From an uncultured bacterium (GTDB lineage Bacteria > Fidelibacterota > Marinisomatia > Marinisomatales > Marinisomataceae), in the NCBI GenBank assembly GCA_943788675.1, contig CALSRE010000001.1, forward strand, positions 113,400 to 177,399: a stretch of 64,000 nt of DNA, read 5' to 3'. A model generated the notes under the pieces. It worked only from the letters and a program-made list of their open reading frames with translations. It did not search any database and was not told the DNA's origin. Each line of letters opens with the position of its first letter. The stretch's first letter is position 1. Below, piece by piece: positions 23,135-32,748 of this stretch. The position numbers and the translations under genes are program-made.

Positions 23135-24261
23135 TTAATATTAGATTCTGATTTAATAAAATTCAAAATTCTAATAGATGCTTCTCCATCGCCATATGGA
23201 TTTTTAATTTGGCCTATTGAATCATATAATTCTTTATTTGCTAACAAATCATTAGTTTTTTTTACTATTTGCTTAGTTTCAGTTCCAACCAAAATCGTTG
23301 TTCCAGTTTTAACTCCTTCTGGCCTTTCCGTATTATTTCTCATAACTAAAACAGGTTTACCTAATGAAGGTGCTTCTTCTTGAATTCCACCACTGTCAGT
23401 TAAAATAATATATGATTTATTCATAAGCCATACAAATGCTGGATAATTTAATGGTTTAACCAGGTGTATGTTTGATTTATTAGATAAATATTTATTAACG
23501 GTATCAACAACATTGGGATTTAAGTGAACAGGATAAATAATTTCAACATCTTTAGATTTTGAAATTTCCAAAAGTGCATTACATATATTTTGAAAGCCTT
23601 GGCCAAAGTTCTCTCTTCTATGACCAGTAACTAAAATGATTTTTTTATTTTTATTAATTGTTTTTTTCAAGATTTCAATTTCTTCATTTTTATAATTATT
23701 TAGTTTTTCAACAGCGTATAATAGAGCATCAATAACAGTATTCCCTGTAACGCATACTTTATTTTCATCAATATTTTCATTTAATAAGTTAGTTTTAGCT
23801 TCATTAGTTGGAGCAAAATGAAAATCAGCAATTCTACCTGTGATTGATCGATTCATCTCTTCTGGAAATGGAGAATATTTATCAAAGGTTCTTAATCCAG
23901 CTTCAACATGACCAACTGATATTTGATTGTAGAAAGCAGCAATTGCACCGAAAGAACTAGTTGTTGTATCTCCATGTACAAAAATATAATTTGGCTTTAC
24001 TTCATTAATCACAGTATCTAGTGAAGATAAAATTTTAGAAGATAAAGAAGTTAAGCTTTGATTTTTTGTCATTAATTCTAAATCAAAATCTATATTTATT
24101 TCAAAAAAATCAGTTACTTGGTCTAGCATTTCTTTATGTTGACCTGTTGAGCAAACATAAGTATCAAAAGAAGATTCATTAGATTTAAATCTACTTATTA
24201 AAGGAGCAAGCTTAATAGCTTCTGGTCTGGTTCCTAAAATAAATAATATTTTTTTTTTCAT
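23131..24261 (-). CDS. wecB: UDP-N-acetylglucosamine 2-epimerase (non-hydrolysing)
   Basis: FILGTRPEAIKLAPLI, VHGDTTTSSFGAIAAFYNQISVGHVEAGLRTFDKYSPFPEEMNR, TDSGGIQEEAPSLGKPVLVMRNNTERPEGV. Confidence 0.95.
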   Translation of the reverse strand: MKKKILFILGTRPEAIKLAPLISRFKSNESSFDTYVCSTGQHKEMLDQVTDFFEINIDFDLELMTKNQSLTSLSSKILSSLDTVINEVKPNYIFVHGDTTTSSFGAIAAFYNQISVGHVEAGLRTFDKYSPFPEEMNRSITGRIADFHFAPTNEAKTNLLNENIDENKVCVTGNTVIDALLYAVEKLNNYKNEEIEILKKTINKNKKIILVTGHRRENFGQGFQNICNALLEISKSKDVEIIYPVHLNPNVVDTVNKYLSNKSNIHLVKPLNYPAFVWLMNKSYIILTDSGGIQEEAPSLGKPVLVMRNNTERPEGVKTGTTILVGTETKQIVKKTNDLLANKELYDSIGQIKNPYGDGEASIRILNFIKSESNIK

Positions 24262-24328
24262 TATTTTGACTTAAATGCGTCGTAATCTATTATGATTAAA
24301 CTATATTTAAAATAATTATTATTAGTAT

Positions 24329-26260
24329 TTGTTATGGATAATTTTAAACTTAAATTTTTTCGTGGTGCATAGATTAATATATTTTTTATTGATTTCAGGA
24401 TTAGTATTTGGTCAATCAATTACAAATAGCCAAATAGAAAAAATTAAAAGTGAATTACAGAAAGACTTAATTAATAATAATCCAAGTCAAGATGCTGTGA
24501 TTGAAGGTAATCAACCCTTGGATAAAGTCAATATTTTGGTAGAACCTTCCCAAAATCAACTTACTTCACCTGAATACTTTGGTTATGATTATTTAGAAAG
24601 AGATTTAAACTTCTATGATAATCTCTCTCCATTAAGTAACTACATTCTTGGTCCTGGAGATGAAGTAATTATTTCTATGTGGGGGGAAACTAATAACCGA
24701 GAAACTTTTATTATTAATAAAGATGGACTTATTTATTTTGAAAATGTAGGATTTATCAATATTTCTAATTTGAATATTTCTGATGCTGAAAAATTACTAA
24801 AAGAAAGATTGTCAGAAATTTATTCCACACTAAATGATAAAGATAATCCAACAAATCTCAGAGTTGAGTTGGGTAAAATAAAATCCATTAATGTATTTTT
24901 TACTGGTGAGGTGAACAATCCAGGAATAAGCATAATCCATCCTTTTTCTGATATACTCACTGCTTTAATTCAAGCAGGTGGTGTTCAAAAAACAGGATCT
25001 TTAAGAAATATTAAGCTGATTAGAGCTAACAAAGTTGTAGCAACAATTGATTTTTATAATTTTTTCAACTTTGGTATTAAAGAATTTGAAAACTTACCAA
25101 TTACTAATGGAGATATCATTCATATCCCCTTTGTTGAAAAAAGAGTGAAAATTGAAGGTGAAGTTAATAGACCAAAGTTATATGAATTAAAAAATAAAGA
25201 AACACTATCTGATTTGATTACCTTTGCTGGAGGATTGAAATCTTCTTCTAGTGCTAAAGCTGTAATTAAAGAAATTGCAGGGCTATCAAGTAGAGTTAGT
25301 GATGATTTTGCAAAATATGGTAGATCTGTAAATTTAATAAATTCTAAGGAAATTGTTTTAACGAATGGAGCAGAGATTTTTGTTTTACCTATTGCTGACA
25401 ACGATTTTGAAGTAACAGTTTATGGAAAAGTTAACTTTCCTGGGAAATATCCAATATCCAGCGATAATAATTTAAAAAATCTCTTAGATACAGCTGGTGG
25501 ATTTAATGACCCTATCTTTAGAAAATCGATTGAGGATGAAATAACTATTTTGAGACTTGATGAAAATCAATTTTTTTCAAAAGGATTTTCCGTGAACTAT
25601 ACAGATGCTGAAAATTTTGAACTTAAAGCTAATGATCAAATTTTTGTTTACGAAAATCAAAACTACCTTAATGCTCAAATGTTTTCTGTAGTTGGCGCAG
25701 TTAATAAATCTGGAACATTTCCTCTAAAAACAAACACAACTCTTCGAGCAGCTATAGAATTGGCTGGGGGAATAAATGAAATGGGATCTTTAAAAAGTAT
25801 AGCTATAGATAGAAACTTTAAAAGTTTTGATGAATTTGGAAATGAAATAGTAGAAATTAAAAAAATAGGTAATATTGATTTGGATTTTGTTTTATCTGAT
25901 GAAGATGTTGTTAATGTTTCTTTTTTAAGTAATGTTATTAAAGTTGACGGCAATGTTTATAGTCCAGGCTTAGTTGCTTTTTCAAAAAGAATGACTGTGT
26001 CAAAAGCTGTTGAATTAGCTGGAGGCTATAAGCCAAATAGCTTAAAGAAAAGATCATATGTAATTAGAACTAATGGTGAAATTGAAAAAGTAAATCTTTT
26101 TAGAGGACGAGCAACAAGGGTGTTTCCTGGAGATACAATATTTGTTCCGGTAAATACAGATCCAAATGAATTTGATATTACTCAATTTATTGCTGACCTT
26201 TCTACTACACTTGCAAATATTGCTACAATACTAATCCTTGTAGATAATCAAGCCGACTGA
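24329..26260 (+). CDS. Polysaccharide export outer-membrane protein (Wza-like, SLBB repeats)
   Basis: YILGPGDEVIISMWGETNNRETFIINKDGLIYFENVGFINISNLN plus repeated SLBB segments. Confidence 0.9.
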   Translation: MLWIILNLNFFVVHRLIYFLLISGLVFGQSITNSQIEKIKSELQKDLINNNPSQDAVIEGNQPLDKVNILVEPSQNQLTSPEYFGYDYLERDLNFYDNLSPLSNYILGPGDEVIISMWGETNNRETFIINKDGLIYFENVGFINISNLNISDAEKLLKERLSEIYSTLNDKDNPTNLRVELGKIKSINVFFTGEVNNPGISIIHPFSDILTALIQAGGVQKTGSLRNIKLIRANKVVATIDFYNFFNFGIKEFENLPITNGDIIHIPFVEKRVKIEGEVNRPKLYELKNKETLSDLITFAGGLKSSSSAKAVIKEIAGLSSRVSDDFAKYGRSVNLINSKEIVLTNGAEIFVLPIADNDFEVTVYGKVNFPGKYPISSDNNLKNLLDTAGGFNDPIFRKSIEDEITILRLDENQFFSKGFSVNYTDAENFELKANDQIFVYENQNYLNAQMFSVVGAVNKSGTFPLKTNTTLRAAIELAGGINEMGSLKSIAIDRNFKSFDEFGNEIVEIKKIGNIDLDFVLSDEDVVNVSFLSNVIKVDGNVYSPGLVAFSKRMTVSKAVELAGGYKPNSLKKRSYVIRTNGEIEKVNLFRGRATRVFPGDTIFVPVNTDPNEFDITQFIADLSTTLANIATILILVDNQAD

Positions 26261-27249
26261 TGCAAATTTTTCAATACAAAAAAGCAAAACAAAAATTCAA
26301 AAAATATTTTAATTCATTTATTAGAGTTGTAACGATCATATCTATTTTTTTTACATTTTACTACTTTTTCAAAACTCCAGTTTATACTTCTCAATTAACA
26401 TTTTATTCTACATACCAAGACAATCAAGATGCCTCTTCAATATTAAATCCATTCGGCGGCTTAATGGGTTTAAATTCTGGCTCACTTGACTTTTCTGTTT
26501 CAGATTACATTAAATCAGATAAAATGCTAGGGTCGGTTTTGGCTAGTGAATATACTGTTGAAGGGCAAAAAATATCTTTAGTAGAATTATGGGTTGGAGA
26601 TTTTGATAAAAAAACATTAAATCCTATAAAGACATTTTTTCGATTCAATACTAATTTAAAGTTTAACAATCAATTGACTATTGATGATAAGAAAATGGTT
26701 ATTGCTAAAGAAATTTTAAGCAATAAAATTAAATTTTCTGAGAATAGAATTTCTTCATTATACTCGATTACTGTTACTGTTCCAAAGCATCCAACTCTCT
26801 CAAAACAAATTCTTGATAATATTTATGATTCAATTATTAGATATACAAATGAGATTGAAAATTCTAAAGCATCAGAAAAAATATCGTTTATTAATGATAG
26901 ATTGCTACAAATTGGAATGGATTTAAAAAATGCTGAAAATGAACAGCTTATTTTCCTTGAGAAAAACAAAAGCCTAAATTCACCAGCATTAGTATTGAAT
27001 AGGGATAGAATTCAAAGAAAGATTGATTTACATGATGAAGTATTTAAAAACCTTTCAAACCAACTAGAAATTGCAAAAATTAATCAAAAAGATAATACAT
27101 CATCAATTTTTCTTCTCGATTCTGCACAAGTCCCTTCTAAAAAGAATGGTGATAGTCTCATATTATCATTATTAAAAGTTATCATTCTAGCTTTTACTTT
27201 TTTTGTAGTTTTCATCTTTTATAAATCTTCTATTGAAGTAAATGAATGA
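26260..27249 (+). CDS. Chain-length determinant (Wzz-like)
   Basis: Two terminal TM segments flanking a coiled-coil periplasmic region; follows the Wza-like gene with overlapping stop/start. Confidence 0.75.
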   Translation: MQIFQYKKAKQKFKKYFNSFIRVVTIISIFFTFYYFFKTPVYTSQLTFYSTYQDNQDASSILNPFGGLMGLNSGSLDFSVSDYIKSDKMLGSVLASEYTVEGQKISLVELWVGDFDKKTLNPIKTFFRFNTNLKFNNQLTIDDKKMVIAKEILSNKIKFSENRISSLYSITVTVPKHPTLSKQILDNIYDSIIRYTNEIENSKASEKISFINDRLLQIGMDLKNAENEQLIFLEKNKSLNSPALVLNRDRIQRKIDLHDEVFKNLSNQLEIAKINQKDNTSSIFLLDSAQVPSKKNGDSLILSLLKVIILAFTFFVVFIFYKSSIEVNE

Positions 27250-27713
27250 TTATTTGGTTCACAGGCCAGCCCGGAAGCGGTAAAACAACTCTTGCTCATC
27301 ATATTATTGAGCATTTTAAGAAATCATCTGATAGCAAGTTAAAAATAATAAATATTGATGGTGATGATTTAAGATCGATTAGTAAAAATAAGGATTACTC
27401 GAAAGAAGGAAGAATAAAAAATATTTCTACTGCAATCTCAATAATACGATTTCTTGCTAATAAAGGGTATATTTGCGTTGTTTCAATTGTTGCCCCATAT
27501 AGATTCTTAAGAGATGAATTAAAAGATGAATTCTCTTTTTTAGAAGTATATTTGCACACAAGTGAGATTAGAGGAAGAGAAGATTTTTTTGCTTTAGATT
27601 ATGAAGAGCCCATTGATTCTAATCATTTAGTAATAGATACAGGACAATTAAACATAAAGGAAAGTTTAAATGAAGTACTCAATGTTTATAGGAAGATGGC
27701 AACCATGGCATGA
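27246..27713 (+). CDS. Adenylylsulfate kinase-like (CysC family) P-loop kinase
   Basis: IIWFTGQPGSGKTTLAHHII, NIDGDDLRSI, VSIVAPYRFLRDEL, FLEVYLHTS. Confidence 0.8.
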   Translation: MIIWFTGQPGSGKTTLAHHIIEHFKKSSDSKLKIINIDGDDLRSISKNKDYSKEGRIKNISTAISIIRFLANKGYICVVSIVAPYRFLRDELKDEFSFLEVYLHTSEIRGREDFFALDYEEPIDSNHLVIDTGQLNIKESLNEVLNVYRKMATMA

Positions 27714-28011
27714 TGGTCATCGGTGGCTTATAAATCAAAGATTAGACGAAGGTAAGAATGTTCTTATTTGTATACGTGAAGTAAGTCTTGATGATAAAAA
27801 TCCTTACAATCCAGAAGAGGTAAAAGCAAATATTGAAAATGAGCTTTCCGATTTAATTGATAAAAATAAAGTTAAAGTCATTATAATTCCTGACATTGAA
27901 TCAGTAAATTATGGTAGAGGTGTCGGTTATGAAATCATTGAGCATAAACCTCCAAAAGATATAGGCGTAATTTCAGCTACAAAAATCAGAGAAAAAATTT
28001 TTGAAAAATAA
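27670..28011 (+). CDS. Small HxGH nucleotidyltransferase (cytidylyltransferase-like fold)
   Basis: FIGRWQPWHDGHRWLI, VISATKIREKIF (IS[ST]xxIR motif); 44 nt overlap with the CysC-like ORF. Confidence 0.78.
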   Translation: MKYSMFIGRWQPWHDGHRWLINQRLDEGKNVLICIREVSLDDKNPYNPEEVKANIENELSDLIDKNKVKVIIIPDIESVNYGRGVGYEIIEHKPPKDIGVISATKIREKIFEK

Positions 28012-28014
28012 AGA

Positions 28015-28088
28015 GGGCCCATAGCTCAATTGGTTAGAGCAACGGACTCATAATCCGCAGGTTCGGGGTTCAAGTCCCTGTGGGCCCA
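28015..28088 (+). tRNA. tRNA with CAT anticodon (elongator Met or lysidine-type Ile2)
   Basis: Hand-folded: acceptor GGGCCCA/TGGGCCC, D-stem GCTC/GAGC, anticodon loop CTCATAA, T-arm CGGGG-TTCAAGT-CCCTG, discriminator A. CCA not encoded. One A-C mismatch at 27:43. Confidence 0.95.
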
Positions 28089-28091
28089 CAA

Positions 28092-29004
28092 ATGAGTAGT
28101 CATTCTTATATATATAACTCAAAAAACGAAAATATTTATATTAATATTAATGGTGAATTGTTTTCCAGAAGATGAAGCCAAAATATCTGTATTTGATAGT
28201 GGATTTTTACTTAGGAGATGGAGTTTGGGAAGGTATTAGACTTCATAAGTCTAAACTTGTTTTTATTGATGAACATCTTGATAGACTTTTCAATAGTGCT
28301 CATGGAATTTCATCTAAATATTCCTTTATCAAAAGAAGATATATTTATGAAATTAAAAAGTATTATCGAAAAATGAAATGACAGATGATGTTCATATTCG
28401 CTTAATTGTATCTAGAGGGGATAAAATTACTCCGTATCAAAATCCAAATGCAAATGTAGGCCCAATAAATTTTGTAATTATACCTGAATATAAAAAAACT
28501 GACCCAGAACATATATGAAATGGAATAATAATTGGAAGAGTCTCTACAATTAGACCTACTGAAAATATTTTAAGTCCACATTATAATACTCTAAGTAAAC
28601 TAAATTGCATCTTGGCTAGTATCGAAGCTAATAAACTTGGATATGATGAAGGTATTATGAATGATCCTTACGGAAATATTAGCACTTGCAATTCTACCAA
28701 TCTTTTTTTTATTAAAGAAGGTCAAGTTTGGACTTCAACTGGAAAATATTGTCTCAATGGAATTACGAGAGAGTAAAGCAATTCATATTTGTCATATTAA
28801 TAAAATTCCTTGCATTGAAACGAACTTTACTTTTGAGGATATTAAAGATTGTGAAGAGGCTTTTGTTACAGGGACATTTGCAGGAATTATTCCAGTATCT
28901 AAAATCGAAAAGATAAATTAAGTTCAACAAACTCTAACTCTTTAGTTAATAAAATAAGAGCCTTATATAATCAATATATAAATCAATACATATATTATCA
29001 ATGA
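28092..29004 (+). CDS. PLP-dependent class IV aminotransferase (BCAT/D-amino-acid aminotransferase-like), frame-disrupted
   Basis: Pieces in order: NINGELF / PEDEAKISVFDSGFLL / GDGVWEGIRLHKSKLVFIDEHLDRLFNSAHG / IEANKLGYDEGIMNDPYGNISTCNSTNLFFIKEGQVWTSTGKYCLNGITRE / EAFVTGTFAGIIPVSKIEKIN / LVNKIRALYNQYINQYIYYQ*. Confidence 0.85.
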
Positions 29005-29715
29005 TAGTTGCTTGCTGGTCAGGTCCAAGAAATATTTCTACAGCACTAATGAGATCATGGTCTTCAAGAAAAGATACATTTGTAACAGATGAACCTTTTT
29101 ATGCATATTATCTTAAAACAAACTAAGTTAAAACATCCTCAATATGAGGAAATAATTAATCATTATCCCTCAAATTATGATGAGGTTGTTAATTATCTTG
29201 TTAATAAAATTCCCAAAGATAAAAAAATTTGGTATCAGAAACATATGGCTCACCATATGCTTGATTTAAATAATATAGATTGGGTGAATAATTGTGAAAA
29301 TTGTATTTTACTAAGGCATCCAAAAGAAGTAATTAGTTCTTATTCCAAAAAAAATAAATTGAATTCAGTTGAAGAATTAGGATACCCACAACAATATGAA
29401 ATTGTAAAATATCTTAAAAAAATAAATAGATCATATATCATTATTGATTCAAGTGAACTATTAAGAAATCCTGAAAAGGTATTATCAGCTTGGTGTATGA
29501 AAATTAATATTCAATTTGACAAGTCTATGTTGAAATGGAATACAGGTAATCATGCAAATGATGGTATTTGGTGGAAAAGCTGGTATGATAATGTAATTAA
29601 AACTTCTGGATTTCAAAAATATGAAAAAAAAGATATTAACATTGAGAATAAATATGATTCTATTTATAATGAATCAATGAAATATTATAGTTTTTTAAAA
29701 GAGGATAAAGGATGA
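29001..29715 (+). CDS. Sulfotransferase-like P-loop protein, one frame break
   Basis: MIVACWSGPRNISTALMRSWSSRKDTFVTDEPFYAYYLK (first frame), then KLKHPQYEEII...CILLRHPKEVISSYSKKNKLNSVEELGYPQQYEI; frame break at ~29123. Confidence 0.82.
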
Positions 29716-29912
29716 ATTCTTTACTAAAATTATGGTCACAACCAACATGGATAAAATGGCTTATTTATTTAGCTATTGTATACATTTTATTCCTAATCAA
29801 AGAAGCGTTTGCTATTGTGTTATGGTTCCTTTTTTGTGTTATTCTATACTATATAATTTTTGCTAATAATGTATTTAAAACAAGGACCTATTATGAAAAA
29901 AATAATTTTTAG
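29712..29912 (+). CDS. Small (66 aa) predicted membrane protein
   Basis: WIKWLIYLAIVYILFLIKEAFAIVLWFLFCVILYYIIFANN; ATGA overlap with the preceding gene. Confidence 0.55.
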   Translation: MNSLLKLWSQPTWIKWLIYLAIVYILFLIKEAFAIVLWFLFCVILYYIIFANNVFKTRTYYEKNNF

Positions 29913-31545
29913 TATATTTGCACTAACATTCTTGTCTTGCCAGGAAAGTAGACCTCATGGAAACCAATATAAGCTGCCAGAATTAACTCCAAATAATTAT
30001 TTAATAGGAAATTTAAATGAAAATCGTTCATCATATAGAGTTTCTTTTTATGATATAAATATTGACTTTGATATTGAAAAAAAATCAATAGATGGATATG
30101 TCACAATTAAAGCTGAAAGTGTAAGAGATTTAAAATCACTACAGGTTGATTTAGCTGAAAATTTAAACATTAAAAAAGTAACTCATGAAGATAATGAATT
30201 ATCTTTTTCAAGAGAATATGATGCAGTTTTAATTGATTTTATTTCAACTATAAAGAAAGATAGTATTTTTGAATTTACGGTTTTTTATCAAGGAATTCCG
30301 CAGAATGCAGATAATCCGCCATGGGCAGGAGGATTTACATGGTCGAAGGACAAAAATGGAAGAGACTGGATTGCTGTTTCATGTGAGGGTGAAGGTGCAA
30401 GAATATGGTGGCCTAACAAAGATCATATTACAGCAGAAGGTGATAGTGTTCGAATGGCATATACAGTTCCATCAAATATGGTAGCAGTTGGCAATGGTAA
30501 ATTAAAAAGTATTGTGAATAATGGTGATCAATCTACCTATGAATGGTTTGTTAGCAACCCAATAAATAATTATAATATTTCAGTACAAATTGGAAATTAC
30601 GTAGCAGTCCAAGATACTTTAATTAAAGGTGATAAAATTCATGAAATGAACCACTATGTGCTTGATTATAATGAAGAACTTGCCTCAAATTATTTTACCC
30701 AATCAAAAGAAGTTATAAGATTTTATGAAAAATACTTTGGCGATTATCAGTGGTATGATGATGGATATAAACTAATTGAAGTACCATACTTAGGAATGGA
30801 ACATCAATCTGCTGTAACATATGGAAATGGATTCAGTATTTATAATGGAGTAAGAAGTAAAAGTTGGCCAATGTATGGTGTTATAGATCCTCTTATTATC
30901 CATGAAACAGGCCATGAATGGTTTGGTAATAGTGTTACTGCATCGGATCCGACGCATATTTGGATTCATGAAGGTTTGCAAGTTTATTCTGAAGCAATAT
31001 ATTTTGAAGATAAGTTTGATAGTTATGAAATTGGAGTCCATTACTTAAATACTCTAAAAAATAGAATTGTTAACGAAATACCAATTGTCGGAAGAGAAAA
31101 TGAAAATCATTGGGCACTACATGGTGATACCTATATGAAAGGTGCATGGGTAATGCATACTTTGCGAAGTGCGATTGATAATGACGAAATTTGGTTTCAA
31201 ATTTTGTATGAATTTATGACAGAAAATGCAAAAGGTTTTGCCAATACAAATGATTTTTTTAAAAAAGTATATGATAGAACAGGTGAGAATTATTGGTATT
31301 TTGCTCAACAATATTTTTATTCACCGGAACAACCTATACTTGAATATTATCAAACTGAAAATAGATTTTATTTTAGATGGAACAATGTAAATGACAATTT
31401 TATTATGCCAATAGATTTATTGGTAAATGGAAAAGAATTACGAGTAAATCCAAATAAAGAATTTCAATTTTTTGAAATTTCTAAACATTCTCAAGTTGAA
31501 ATTATGGACTGGAAATATTATGTTTTACCATCAAAAACAAAATAA
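29893..31545 (+). CDS. M1-family (aminopeptidase N-like) metallopeptidase, lipoprotein signal
   Basis: Signal MKKIIFSIFALTFLSC; HETGHEWFGNSVTASDPTHIWIHEGLQVYSE (HExxH...E). Confidence 0.9.
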   Translation: MKKIIFSIFALTFLSCQESRPHGNQYKLPELTPNNYLIGNLNENRSSYRVSFYDINIDFDIEKKSIDGYVTIKAESVRDLKSLQVDLAENLNIKKVTHEDNELSFSREYDAVLIDFISTIKKDSIFEFTVFYQGIPQNADNPPWAGGFTWSKDKNGRDWIAVSCEGEGARIWWPNKDHITAEGDSVRMAYTVPSNMVAVGNGKLKSIVNNGDQSTYEWFVSNPINNYNISVQIGNYVAVQDTLIKGDKIHEMNHYVLDYNEELASNYFTQSKEVIRFYEKYFGDYQWYDDGYKLIEVPYLGMEHQSAVTYGNGFSIYNGVRSKSWPMYGVIDPLIIHETGHEWFGNSVTASDPTHIWIHEGLQVYSEAIYFEDKFDSYEIGVHYLNTLKNRIVNEIPIVGRENENHWALHGDTYMKGAWVMHTLRSAIDNDEIWFQILYEFMTENAKGFANTNDFFKKVYDRTGENYWYFAQQYFYSPEQPILEYYQTENRFYFRWNNVNDNFIMPIDLLVNGKELRVNPNKEFQFFEISKHSQVEIMDWKYYVLPSKTK

Positions 31546-31548
31546 TTA

Positions 31549-32748
31549 ATGAGAGCATTATTTTTATCTTTTGTATTGCTGTCATTTCTTTTATCCCAAG
31601 ATAAAAAAGAAATTAATTTTCAACTTCAAAATCAACAAAATCTAGAGTGGTGGTCAAAATACAATAATAATGGGATAGATTTTAAAAAATCTTTTGTCTC
31701 TACCTATTTTAAAAAAAAATTTAATTCAACAAGCCTTACAATTAAGGCTTATTTTTCTGAAAGCGAAATATTATTAGGTGAATCATTTATAGGTATAAAT
31801 ACAAAATATGGCAGAATACAGGTTGGAAAATATTATAGAAATTTTAGCTACTATTTAAATGATAATTTAAGTTCTGGATCAATGCTCATTGGAGTAAATG
31901 CACCTCCAGTTCTAAAAATAGGGATTGATGGTAGTTATAAATTAAAAAAAAGAAATGATTTAATTTTCCGTTACGGAAGTTCAAATGGTATCTTTGAAAA
32001 AAATGAGGTCTATAAAGAAGCTCCTTATTACCATGATAAATTTATTTATTTAAGCCAAATAAAAAAAAATAATGAATTTGGTGTGGGGTTTGTTCATACG
32101 GCTATGTGGGGTGGCTATTCAAATATTTATGGTCGTTTTCCGATCGGGTTTGATAGTTTTTTAAAAGTTCTAGTTAGTGCAGATGGAGAAAAAAAAGATA
32201 GCCAACCACATGCGAATGCCTTGGGGAATCATTTAGGTATTTGGGATTTCTATTGGATATTTGAAAGGGAGCAAAAATCTCTAAAGTTTTATTACCAACA
32301 TATTTTTGAAGATACAAGTGGATTAAGATTTGCAAATAAAGCGGACGGGCTTTGGGGGGTAGAATTATTAAATCGAAAAAATAAAGTTAGTTTTATTCTT
32401 GAATATATTAATACAATTAACCAGGATAGTAACCCACCATATGTTAACGAATCATACTATAATCATTCAGAATACTCTTTGGGATGGAGTTATAAAGGAT
32501 ATGTTTTAGGTAATCCATTTATAAATAATTTAACTCCTAATCCCTCCGAGGTTATTTACCTCGCATTAGCTGCAAAGGAAATAAATTCTTTTAGAATCAA
32601 AATTATTGCTTCCAAGCAAATTAATGCAGGTGGAGACTTAAACTACTCTTTCAGTTTTGGAAAGAAATATGAAAATTATATACTATCTTTTTTTGTAAAT
32701 GGAAATAAAAAGAATAATTTAGGATTAAAAATTGCTTATGAATTATAA
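31549..32748 (+). CDS. Capsule assembly Wzi-like outer-membrane protein
   Basis: Signal peptide, beta-rich sequence, GFVHTAMWGGYSNIYGRFP, NALGNHLGIWDFYW. Confidence 0.75.
   Translation: MRALFLSFVLLSFLLSQDKKEINFQLQNQQNLEWWSKYNNNGIDFKKSFVSTYFKKKFNSTSLTIKAYFSESEILLGESFIGINTKYGRIQVGKYYRNFSYYLNDNLSSGSMLIGVNAPPVLKIGIDGSYKLKKRNDLIFRYGSSNGIFEKNEVYKEAPYYHDKFIYLSQIKKNNEFGVGFVHTAMWGGYSNIYGRFPIGFDSFLKVLVSADGEKKDSQPHANALGNHLGIWDFYWIFEREQKSLKFYYQHIFEDTSGLRFANKADGLWGVELLNRKNKVSFILEYINTINQDSNPPYVNESYYNHSEYSLGWSYKGYVLGNPFINNLTPNPSEVIYLALAAKEINSFRIKIIASKQINAGGDLNYSFSFGKKYENYILSFFVNGNKKNNLGLKIAYEL

Noticed and set aside
28009-28094. tRNA as an integration site of a mobile island
   Set aside because: No integrase, transposase or repeated tRNA 3' end was seen in the flanking sequence.
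28500-28530. In-frame TGA in the aminotransferase as selenocysteine or recoded Trp
   Set aside because: Surrounded by multiple indels, and other genes in the window use TGA as stop; sequence error is the simpler reading.
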